This document shows, piece after piece, positions 44,165 through 54,046 of a stretch of 64,000 nt of DNA; position 1 is the stretch's first letter; every line of letters starts with the position of its first letter. The stretch lies in the NCBI GenBank assembly GCA_003427395.1, contig BFEA01000001.1, positions 8,547,847 through 8,611,846 on the forward strand, in the 5' to 3' direction. The position numbers and the translations under genes were made by a program. Source of the stretch: Chara braunii (Eukaryota; Streptophyta; Charophyceae; Charales; Characeae). The notes below the pieces were generated by a model. That model was not told the DNA's origin, did not search any database, and saw only the letters and a program-made list of their open reading frames with translations.

Positions 44165-45570
44165 TTCTCTTTTTTTTTTTTTTTTTTTCCTAAAAAAGCC
44201 CAGGTTGATGTAGAGGTGGAATACTAGATGGATGGCAGTCACCCACAGTACTCGGCAACTCGGTTGTCCAGATGAGCCCCTCTAAAGACCCCACCAACCC
44301 TTCCTCTTATCTTTTTGCCCTGGCAAACCCCCACCCCCCCTGTCCTACCCTAGTGTTAACCACCCAGGACCATCAGCCATTGCCATCTTGGCGGGGTGAC
44401 CTGACCAGACAGCGGTTGCAGGTACCGGGGCTAAGCAGAGATGCCTACCCCCTTCTCAGACCCGGTTGAAGCATACGCCGTGCAAGCCTGATTGCACGGG
44501 GACTTCGGGAGCTAGGTTTGAAGTTTGAACATGCTACTACAGGTCTTCATGAGGGTGCACAGCGACTCCCATGTAGCTTAGTTGTGTGGTGATGATAGAG
44601 AGTTGGGTATCCTCCGTTCCCTCGTATGTCCCTGGAGCCCGTTCTGGCCATGACACCCCCTACATCCCGTAATAAGGAACTGCTATGCCAGCCTCAACCC
44701 TATGCTACGTACTAGGATGATAGGAAACCCTAGGTCATCAGTTATGGACTGAGTTTCTTTATCCTTATGTTGTCTTTTAAATACAGTGTACTATGGTGTT
44801 GATGGTAGAGAGATGGGGATCCTCCGTTCCCTCGTACATCCCTGGAGCCCGTTTCGGCCCTGCAGTAAGGTGCAGTATCTCCTGACACCCCCGATATCCG
44901 TACTAAGGACTGCTATGCCAGCCTCAACTGTAAGGTACGTACTAGGAGGATAGCCCACCCTCAATCGTGAATCATGGACTGTATGTATTGACCCTGAATA
45001 ATCTCTTAGCCCTGTGTTGTATGGTAATCTAAGAGCAGACAATACTTTCTTCCCTCGTATGTCCCTGGAGCCCGTTCCGGGCCTGCGGCAAAGTGCACTA
45101 TCTCCTGACACTCCCGACATCCCGTACTAAGGAACTGCTATGCCAACCTCAATCCTTTGACCACGTATTGAGAGGATGACCAGCCCTAAGTTACAGTCTG
45201 GTATTGAACACAGGACCTTATGTGAATCGTGCAAGTGACCTAACCTATTGACCTACACTGTGAAATAGTCTGTAGCTGTGCTCTGCTAGGCTCGAGTAAA
45301 CCGGACTATGCGAGCCACCCAGCAGTCTCATGACAACCCCGTAGACCAAGAACATCAAGATACCCACCATCGCCCAGTCCCCACATACAAAAACCATGGA
45401 CTACCCGTTGGGTGGTGCGCAGGCAGTGTCTGTAGTAACTTACCTGCGTCACCCGTGCGTCATTCTAACGCCCTGCCGGTGTCCATGTGCAAGGCTCCAG
45501 AGTTTTGAACCAGCAACCTCATACCACAATGCGCATTTTCAACCGGTGCTCTAACCACTCAGCTCTCTTT
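44165..45570 (-). mobile_element. Long tRNA-headed retroposon, copy A (~1.4 kb)
   Basis: On the minus strand the element starts with a tRNA-like head: A-box-like GAGTGGTTAGAGCACCGG (near 45560), B-box-like TTCAAAACTCT (near 45505). A second tRNA-like pair lies near 45250-45190 (TAGGTCAATAGGTTAGGTCA; GTGTTCAATACCAG). The body then has three imperfect ~210-bp repeats, each with CGGGCTCCAGGGACATACGA-type sequence (at 45045, 44816 and 44604). It ends AACCTGGGCTTTTTTAGG plus an A run (44170-44187). No protein domain is recognised. Confidence 0.65.
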
Positions 45571-46194
45571 CTCAACTAAGTCCAACATGAAAGTAAAGAT
45601 TATAAGGAATATTGCAAAACTGCACTGAAAACCAAAATTTGAAAGGACAGGTAATCGGCATAGCCACAGGGTAGCCCACAGATAGCCCGCCAAAGACAAA
45701 GCCTGCAAAACCTGAGCAAAAGGGAAGCAGATAAGCTAGTGTACAATCTGTCTGAAAAGACAAAAAATACAAGGGGCACAAAAATCCGCACAGGCTCGTA
45801 AGCTGGAGCGTCACATCTGGTAGCTTNNNNNNNNNNNNNNNNNNNNNNNNNNNNNNNNNNNNNNNNNNNNNNNNNNNNNNNNNNNNNNNNNNNNNNNNNN
45901 NNNNNNNNNNNNNNNNNNNNNNNNNNNNNNNNNNNNNNNNNNNNNNNNNNNNNNNNNNNNNNNNNNNNNNNNNNNNNNNNNNNNNNNNNNNNNNNNNNNN
46001 NNNNNNNNNNNNNNNNNNNNNNNNNNNNNNNNNNNCTGAGGCTCCACATCTGAGCACTGCTCAATTGTGGTCACAGACACTTTTTTTTGGCACACGCGCT
46101 CCCTCCGAGTGTTACCGCATTCTGATCACACACCGTCCCTGAGGCTCCACATCTGAGCACTGCTCAATTGTGGTCACAGACACTTTTTTTTGGT
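45571..46194. other. Spacer between inverted retroposon copies, with gap
   Basis: Unassigned sequence to 45826, a 209-base gap (45827-46035), then a 55-bp block (CTGAGGCTCCACATCTGAGC to CACTTTTTTTTGG) present twice, at 46036 and 46139. The first copy abuts the gap, so the duplication may be an assembly overlap. Confidence 0.6.
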
Positions 46195-46640
46195 TTTTTA
46201 GGACATGCTCCAATCTATTCGTGGGGAGCAGCACGTGCTGGGAATCGGGCCCAGCGTCCCATATGAAGACATGTAAAAACAATTTATGAACAAATTGAGG
46301 TACCGAGGCCATTACCCGGTTTCGGCTTGAGATTATTCTCCAAGTTCATGAACAAGCTACTCAAAATCGGGATAGATGATGAGAAAACTACGAATCTTTT
46401 TTTACGATTACTAAACACCTCCTGAAATCCACCACAATTCTCCGAACACTCAAGTATATAAGGGATTTCCAACAGATCATAACAAAGCTCACCAAAACTG
46501 ACTTATTCTCTGACAAACTCATCCAGCCTGAGGCCTCGCGCCTCCTATCCGCTAGGTTACAGAGCAACGCGACTCACTCCAGCTCCAAACAGTGTCGTCC
46601 TGTGTCAGCAATCTTCAGCTGTCCCTTAGGATGCCCCTGC
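46195..46640 (-). mobile_element. Truncated retroposon 3' end
   Basis: The minus strand reads GGGTAATGGCCTCGGTACCT, then ATATGGGACGCTGGGCCC and CAGCACGTGCTGCTCCCCAC, then GAATAGATTGGAGC, ending in an A-rich tail at 46185-46200. The same order occurs on the plus strand at 52630-52799, so this is a dispersed 3' end related to the LINE tails. No intact coding. Confidence 0.55.
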
Positions 46641-46841
46641 ATAGCATCCCCAAATCTCTCTACAAGGCCTCATGCCTTCACCTTCGGCAATTTACAGGGC
46701 ATCACCCCAGCTCCAGCCAGCGTCATTCTGGCATGGAACAACCACAGATCCTGAATATAATAGTCTAATTCCAATGCAGCTTCATACAAACCACCAGCAG
46801 TCCCTCAGAGTCCTTAGAGATTTTTCAAACTACCAGGAATT

Positions 46842-48138
46842 AGAGCACCGGTTGGAAATGCGCATTGTGGTATGAGGTTGTGGGTTCAAAACTCCGCAAC
46901 CTTGTGCATGGACACCGACAGGGCGTTAGAATGATGCACGGCTGGACACATACCCCCTTGGGATGACGCAGGTAAGTTATTACAGACACTGCCTGCGCAC
47001 CACCCAAGGGGTAGTCCATGGTTGTTGTATGTGGGGACTGGGTGATGGTGGGTATCCTGATGTTCTTGGTTTACGGGGTTGTCATGAGATTGCTGGGTGG
47101 TTCGCATAGTCCGGTTCACTCGAGCCCAGCAGAGCACAGCTACAGACTATTTCACAGTGTACGTCAATAGGTTAGGTCACTTGCATGATTCACATAAGGT
47201 CCTGTGTTCGATACCAGACTATAACTTAGGGCTGGTCATCCTTTTAGTACGTGGTCAAAGGATTGAGGCTGGCATAACAGTTCCTTAGTACGGGATGTCG
47301 GGAGTGTCAGGACGTAATACACTTTATCGCAGGGTCGGAACAGGCTCCAGGGACATTCGAGGGAATAGAGGATTGTTTGCTCTCAAATTACCATACAACA
47401 CAGGGCCTAGAGATTATCCAGGGTCAATACATATAGTCCATGATTCACGATTGACGGTGGGCTATCCTCCTAGTACGTACCTTAAAGTTGAGGCTGGCAT
47501 AGCAATCGTTAGTACGGATGTCGGGGGTGTCAGGAGATACTGCACCTTACCGCGGGGCCGGAATGGGCTCCAGGGATATACAAGGGAACAGAGGATCCCC
47601 ATCTCTCCACCATCACATCATAGTATACTGTAGTAAACAAGACAACATAAGGATAAAGAAACTCAGTCCATAAATCATGACCTAGGGTTGGCTATCCTCC
47701 TAGTACGTAGCATAGGGTTGAGGCTAGCGTAGCAGTTCCTTAGTACGGGATGTCGTGGGTAACATGATCGGAACGGGCTCCACGGACATACGAGGGAACG
47801 GAGGATACCCAACTCTCTATCATCACCATACAGCTAGGCAAGATGGGAGTCACTGTGCACCCTCATGAAGACCTGTAGTAGCATGTTCAAACCTAGCTCC
47901 CGAAGTCCCCGTGCAATCAGGCTTGCACAGCGTCTGCTTCAACCGGGGCTGAGCAGGGGGTAGGCACCTTTGCTTAGCCCCGGTACCTGCAACCGCTGTC
48001 TGGTCAGGTCACCCCGCCATGATGGCAATGGGTGAAGGTCCTGGGTGGTTAACACTAGGGTAGCACAGCCCTAATGGGAAGAGGCGTGTCGTTAAGTGTT
48101 GTAATCAAACTCATAATTGGAGCCTTAGGCACTGGGCC

Positions 48139-48175
<37 letters not shown>

Positions 48176-48318
48176 CAGGGAGGGTAGGGGTGTGCCAGGG
48201 CAAAAGATAAGAGGAAGGGTGGGTGGGGTCTTCAGAGGGGTTCATCTGGACAACCGAGTGCCCGAGTACTGTGGGTGACTGCCATCCGTCTAGTATCCCA
48301 CATCTACAACAACCTGGG

Positions 48319-48360
<42 letters not shown>
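46842..48360 (+). mobile_element. Long tRNA-headed retroposon, copy B (~1.5 kb, inverted relative to A)
   Basis: The same order as copy A, read on the plus strand: B-box-like GTGGGTTCAAAACTCC (46880), second tRNA-like pair (TCAATAGGTTAGGTCACTTG; GTGTTCGATACCAG near 47165-47217), three ~210-bp repeats, ACCTGCAACCGCTGTCTGGT, and CAACCTGGGCTTT followed by a long A run (48324-48360). An extra ~100-bp segment with its own A run (about 48075-48175) is absent from copy A and may be a nested insertion. Confidence 0.7.
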
Positions 48361-48361
<1 letters not shown>

Positions 48362-49307
48362 AATGGTGCTTGTTTTGAATATTCCAAAAAGAATCAGAAA
48401 ATGTCCCAACCAAATACAAGCAAAGGAGGAATTCCCCCCTTTCCCCTCATCCCCCTGCCCCACCGCTGTCTCCACCGAAAAGGACCGCCCCTGATCACAA
48501 ACACTCCTCATCGGCCCCAACTTGGGACAAACCCATTTCCCCCCTACTCCCACAAAGGCATCCAATTCGCACCCAAAATATGCCTCTGCCAACCTCTTGC
48601 CCTTATCTGCCACCCCTGGGATATGATGCCGCCCATACATCTCCCCCTGCCCCAGAATAGAGCATCCCCCAAAATCTGCCCCGTCTCCCTTCAGGGCGAT
48701 CACCTCCCTCTCTGTGTAGAGCTCTCCCCCTTAGAACCAACCCAACCCCCCACCAGAAATAATTTGTTTACGCTTGAGAGGAGAATCGGAATTCCAGACA
48801 TTGTTGTGGATTATTTCCCCCCCTCCTCTCCATCTCCCCCTGTCCCTCCGCTGCCTCCACTGAAAAGGACTGCCCTGATCACAAGCTCTCCTTATCGGCC
48901 CTAACTTGGGACATACCTGCTTCCTCCCCTGCTTCCACTAAGGCCAGTTCCACCCAAAGTATGCCTCGGCCAACCCCTCAACCCTATTTGCCTCCACTGG
49001 GATATGACGTCAGCCCATCCATCTCTCCCAGCCCCAGAATAGGGCATCCCCAAAAAAATGCCCCCACTCCCTCCGAGGCATTTCACCCCCCACCTTGTGA
49101 AGCCCCTGCGGAGTAGAGCTCTCCTCTTTAAAACCTCAACCCCCCACCCGGAAAAAAGTAATTCATTAATGCGGCCAAAGGGGAATCATAAATTAATAGT
49201 GGAGAAAAGAAAAAACGAGCCCCAAGGGTTTTGTGAAATAAAATCCCTAAGATATGAGTGAGAGAATTGGAAATTTCTGAAAATTATGATGGAGAAAGGT
49301 AGATGAG

Positions 49308-49330
<23 letters not shown>
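48361..49330. other. Pyrimidine-rich unassigned DNA, internally duplicated
   Basis: CCACCGCTGTCTCCACCGAA, AAGGAC.GCCC.TGATCACA and TCGGCCC.AACTTGGGACA at 48460-48540 recur at 48845-48915, a diverged ~390-bp duplication. Proline-rich frames are not credible genes. Confidence 0.5.
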
Positions 49331-49338
<8 letters not shown>

Positions 49339-49551
49339 ATGACGGTGAACAGCATCCTGAAGATGATCATGATGAGGATGATGGTGATGACCAACTCGCC
49401 TGCTGATGTGAAAGGCAAACAAGGCCTTAAAGAGCATCATCGAGTGATGACAAAATGATGATGATGATAGTGATGATGAAAATGAAGACAGAATGATGAT
49501 GCTGATCATACTGAAGAGCGGTACCAACAACGCTTTATGCATACAAATTAT

Positions 49552-49593
<42 letters not shown>

Positions 49594-50045
49594 CGCACAG
49601 CGCCCATAATGACAAAAGGATGATGATGGTGCTAATGACGAACACCTTTGATGATAACCTGATGATGATGATGATAAGGGTGAGCAGCACCCTATGACGA
49701 CGAGTTTCGCCAACAACGCCCTATGATGGTGAACTATTGATGATGGTAATGATACTGACATAATGATAATGATGATGATGATAACGAGAAGCCCCGGCGG
49801 CGCCCTATGAAGACAAAATGATGATGATGATCATCTTGATGAGCAGCGTTGATAATGATGCAACCCACGCCTTGATGTTGGTGATGAGCGGCACCCTAAT
49901 GATGATGATGATGATGATGACGAACCATTATCGTGATGACGATGTCGAACCAAACTCTGTTGATGATGATGGTGATGATGATGATGATAACGACAACACC
50001 CTGATGATGATGACGAACCCCGACTGTGATGATGGTGTCTTTTCC
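49331..50045. repeat. GAT/ATC trinucleotide-rich region
   Basis: Runs of GATGATGATG interspersed with GAGCAGCACCCTGATGATG-like words over about 700 bp. The frames are poly-Asp/Met or poly-Ser/His. Confidence 0.85.
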
Positions 50046-50837
50046 TCATGATTGCAGTCGCCACTGCACTCGCACTTCAGTTTACCCAGGGTTGACTCCA
50101 CTGTACTCCACAGGCGTCGACGTAGCAAACACCTCTCAGGCCATATGCCACGTGCAAAAATGTAGCAGCAATGGAGTGAAACGTGGAACAGTTACTCCCA
50201 AGAGAAAAAAAGCCAACGGGAGTTAGTCCATCCGCCACATCAGCTCGTGATGTGGCATGGACAAGCGCCTCTGGTCACCTGCGCATGCGCAAAGCACCTG
50301 GTTGAGAGAAGAGATGGCCACCGTCGTCGCCGCTCGCCTTCACCATGGCCCACCTGTGCGATGTCACAACCTAGGGCAGGGCGCATCACTCCCGGTAGCG
50401 CCTCGCCCCCCCTGTCAGCAAGCCTCATTACCAGCGTCGTTCTGGCCTCGTCCATTAGCAAACCACCAGGACCAGGGACATTAACAAATAGCAGCCAAGC
50501 CCCAATCATCACCCTAGCTGTAGTTTCGATCATCCAGCTCCTCCAGGCACTGGTTGCATCAACCGACACTATTCCTTTTCAACCCTACTCCGGCAAGACT
50601 TAACGTGGTAGAGTCACTATCTCCACCACCGCTGTGCCCTATTCCCACCCTACAGGCTAACCCCTTCGCCGCAGAGCGCATTATTTCCAACCATCGCAGC
50701 CCACACAACCCACAACAACCAGCACCAAACCTGTGAAGATTCCAAATAGAAATTCATAAGACTCAGATGCACAAAAATGACCTTGGATTGTCTTTTACGA
50801 GCCGGCTCCAATGAAAAAAATCGTTCTCCCTCTACCC
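50046..50837. other. No gene recognised
   Basis: Mixed-composition sequence. Overlapping frames at 50240-50600 on both strands have no recognisable domain. Confidence 0.4.
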
Positions 50838-52389
50838 TACAATCCCCTACTCTTCTTTATCCCCCGACAAGCCGACCTCCTCCACCACATAGTTCGCGAG
50901 ATGAGAACAGCAGTCACAACCACACAGTGGACAATTTCTCGACTCTTCCTCCTCTCACGACAAGCCGACCTCCTCCACCCATAGTTCACAAGAGGAGGAA
51001 GAGCAAAAATCAGATAAACTCAGCATTCTCTGTTGGGGCTTGGTCGCTCTGCCCTGTAACTCGAGCTGCACGGGGGTCTGCGACCTAGTAGAGAGATCTG
51101 GGGGCTTGTCGAGGGTGGAAGGCACTCTAGTGTCCATTGGCGAGCTGGTACTGAGTCAATATTGTCCGGAGCCGGGGCGGGTTGCTTTGCCCTATAGCCT
51201 GGCAGGTGGGGGGTTTCTGGGGTGGGTCATGCCACTCTATAACCTAGCAGTTGGGGGTGTGAGGTCTGGTTGAGATTGAGTTTCGGGACATTGGGGGGAG
51301 GCAGATAGGGTTGGGCTGCTGAAAGCACCAAGGCAGGTGTTTTTTTCGGTCTAAATGTTCCTAAGATCCAAGGTTTGGTAGGTTGTTCATGGTTGCCAAG
51401 GGGGGTCTTAAGAACAATTTAGGATTTTGGGGACTCCTAGCAACTCATCTTAGATGGCTCCATTGCTGATATACTCAGGGATCTGCGGCTGTTCGATGCC
51501 AGAACGACGCTGGTCGGTGTTGGGGTGTTGTCTTGTAACCTGCTGATGCAGGAGTGTGAGGCTTGGTAGAGAGATCTGGGGATGCTTTGGGGTGGGCATT
51601 CCAAGGGACAACCCTTACAATCCCCTACTCTTCTTCATCCCCCGACAAGCTGACCTCCTCCACCACATAGTTCGCTGGATGAGAACAACAGCCACAACCA
51701 CACAGTGGATGCATTTCTCGATTTTTCCTCCTCTCATGACAAGCCGACCTCCTCCACCCATAGTTCACAAGAGGAGGAAGAGCAGAAATTAGATAAACTC
51801 AGCATCCTCTGTTGGGGCTTGGTCGCTCTGCCCTGTAACTCGAGCTGCACGGGGGTCTAAGACCTGGTAGAGAGATCTGGGGGGTTGTCGAGGGTGGAAG
51901 GCACTCTAGCGTCTATTGGCGAGCTGGTACTCAGTCGACGCTGTCCGGAGCCGGGGTGGGTTGCTTTGCCCTGTAGCCTGGCAGGTGGGGGGGTTTTGGG
52001 GTGGGTCGTGCCACTCTATAACCTAGCAGTTGGGGGTGTGAGGCCTGGTTGAGATTGAGTATCGAGACATTGAGGGGAGGCAGATAGGGTTGGGCTGCTG
52101 AAAGCACCAAGGCATGTGGTTTTCGGTCTAAATGTTCCTAAGATCCAAGGTTTGGTAGGTTGTCCATGGTTGCCAAGGGGGGTCTTAAGAACGATTTAAG
52201 ATTCTAGGGACTCCTAGCAACTCATCTTAGATGGCTCCCTTGCTGATATACTCAGGGATCTGCGGCTGTTCGATGCCAGAACGACGCTGGCCGGTGCTGG
52301 GTAGTTGCCCTGTAACCTGCTGATGCAGGAGTGTGAGGCCTGGTAGATAGATCTGGGGATGCTTTGGGGTGGGCATTCCAAGGGACAAC
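50838..52389. repeat. Tandem duplication, 778-bp unit
   Basis: ACAATCCCCTACTCTTCTT begins near 50839 and 51617. The two units stay collinear through GACAAGCCGACCTCCTCCAC, GTTGGGGCTTGGTCGCTCTG, CCATGGTTGCCAAGGGGGGT and GGGATGCTTTGGGGTGGGCA. Point differences are scattered. No conserved protein is visible. Confidence 0.85.
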
Positions 52390-53069
52390 CAAGGGTTGCT
52401 GCTGGGACGACGCTGGTTGGAGTTGGGGTGAGTCGTGTTGCCCTGTAACCCAGCGGGGTGGGGGTGTGAGGCCTGGAAGAGCCCGGAAGGGAGTAAGACA
52501 GTGTTGAAGAAGCTTTAGACGGGTTGCTAGGGATCCACAGGGTTTTGAGCATTTGTAGGACCTCTGTGGTGGCGTGTTTTGTTGTGGCCAGACCTTTTTC
52601 CTGAAGTTTGTCGTAGTAATTTTCTAAGTCGTTCGAAATATTCTTAGCCAAAGTCGGGTAATGGCCCCGGTATCTCAGATTTTCAAAATTCTACGTAATT
52701 TTCATATGGGACTCTGGGCCTAGTTCCCAGCACGTGCTGCTCCCCACGAATAGATTGGAGCTTTGTCCTTTCTGGAAAAAAAAAAAAAAAAAAAAAAAAG
52801 GTTCCCCTTTCTTTAGGAAGATGTAGGGGTTCATGATAGTCTCTTGCCAGATTCCTTAAAGGTTCCCCTTTCTTTAGCTAGATGTAAGGGTTCATGGTAG
52901 GCTCCTGCTACTGTCTTCCCCCGAACATAACCCATATGTGTAAGCGAATACAACGCATAGGTTGCTTTCTATTCGAATGTAACACATATCCATTCTGTTC
53001 AAAAGCTCAAAGCACAAGTGCAACCTTTCTTCTTTTGTTCTGGTTGGCGTCACCAGCCACTTTGGTCCG
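52390..53069 (+). mobile_element. Truncated retroposon 3' end with poly(A), then unassigned flank
   Basis: At 52640-52799: GGGTAATGGCCCCGGTATCT, CATATGGGACTCTGGGCC, CAGCACGTGCTGCTCCCCAC, GAATAGATTGGAGC, then an A run at 52776-52799, matching 46195-46330 in the opposite orientation. TTCCCCTTTCTTTAG is duplicated at 52803 and 52864. Confidence 0.55.
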
Positions 53070-53366
53070 GTGGTTAGTGTGAGAACTTAAACAACTTGAA
53101 CATCATTCAAATATCACCAAGCAATAGGGTAATGGTTCGAAGCCGGCCCAGAAAAACCTAAAACCAAGAGAGAGAAAAAAAAGAGAGAAAGAGAGAAAAG
53201 GAAAGAGAGAAAGAAACCATGGTACGCCAGTATCTCCCGAAGGCGACAAAAGAGAAATCTTAAAATAACATACAGAACATGCTATGGGAGCACGACACGT
53301 AAGCAGGCATCTCGCCACTGTCGTCAAAAACGATGTCGACTCACCGGCGTAAGACCCTACCGGTCG
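53070..53366 (-). repeat. PLE terminal direct repeat, 3' copy
   Basis: Shares with 58877-59175: TGGTTAGTGTGAGAAC, ATATCACCAAGCAATAGGGT-type, CGAAGCCGGCCCAGAAAA-type, ACGCCAGTATCTCCC, CACGTAAGCAG.CATCTCGCC and ACTCACCGG, ending ACCCTACCGGT. The plus-strand head contains A-box-like TGGTCCGGTGGTTAG and B-box-like GGTTCGAAGCC, so a SINE origin for this segment is possible. Confidence 0.75.
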
Positions 53367-53390
53367 CTGGTACCGGAATCATCAGGGGTC
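53353..53390 (-). ncRNA. Hammerhead-like relic at the repeat/PLE junction, candidate E
   Basis: The minus strand reads GACCC, CTGATGA, TTCCGGTACCAGC, GACCGGTA, GGGTC. A 5-bp helix I (GACCC/GGGTC) and the full CTGATGA box are present. ACCGGT could form helix III before a GTA triplet. GAAA is reduced to GA and helix II is poor. The matching place in the other repeat reads GGAAACCGGTAGGGT, with GAAA intact. The motif straddles the inner boundary of the direct repeat. Confidence 0.35.
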
Positions 53391-53649
53391 TTGTCACGAA
53401 TGGTTGGCTATTGACGTTTCACAGAAACTATTTAAGTCCTACCATCAAACAAATAACCAATGTCGACCAGCCGGTCAACTCACCGAAACATTTACAATGT
53501 TCCAATTCCACAAAGGCCAGTTCCCAGGTTCAAAAGTCGACCGCAGTTCCAAAGCAGATCGCCAGTTCAAAATCCAAAATCAAAAGACAAGATCCGAACT
53601 AGAAAAGGAAGGAAGGGTACCGGAAGACACCACAAGTCACCGGTTCGAG

Positions 53650-53915
53650 CCAAAGTGCTAGCAGTCCAGTGAACATAGCCAAAAAAGGTAGAGGGGGCCG
53701 CAAAATACCGCAGGTTACTGGTTCAGGGGACAGAAAAGATAGCAGAAAAGGACATGTCACAAGATCAAAGCATAGTGCCCTCTACCAGTTCAGAAAAAGC
53801 AGGAAAGGACAGATCACATGGTCGAAAGGTGTTGCCCCCTACCAGTTCGAAGGGCAGAACAAACAACAGAAAAGGACAGGTCACAAGATCGAAGCATGTT
53901 ACCCCCTTCCACCTC
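53650..53915. repeat. ~65-bp tandem repeat in the PLE 3' region
   Basis: Three units contain AGAAAAGGACATGTCACAAG or AGGAAAGGACAGATCACATG, then TCGAAGCAT- or TCGAAAGGT-like and CCCCCTACCAGTTCGA-like sequence. Confidence 0.7.
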
Positions 53916-54046
53916 GAACTCAGGACCCACCAAGATCCGCAAAGTAAAGAGAAGCCTAGCAGATTAATACAGAACAGATAAAATACAGCAGAGTCAAGAA
54001 AAGATAAATGATTAGAAGAGAAACGATCAACTCGTACCCTCTATAC

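Noticed and set aside
45308-45508. Conserved SHDNPV...HHRPVPTY frame as a gene family (also at 46886 and 60360)
   Set aside because: It is antisense to the retroposon and its conservation follows from copies of the repeat.
48275-48904. 209-codon proline-rich frame
   Set aside because: Begins in a poly(A) tail and translates a duplicated pyrimidine-rich block.
49186-50064. Frames rich in Ser/His or Asp/Met
   Set aside because: GAT trinucleotide repeat translation.
52214-52651. 145-codon minus-strand frame (DLENYYDKLQEKGLATTKH)
   Set aside because: Antisense to a plus-strand retroposon 3' end and overlapping the 778-bp duplication. The short plausible N-terminus is not preserved at the related copy at 46.3 kb.
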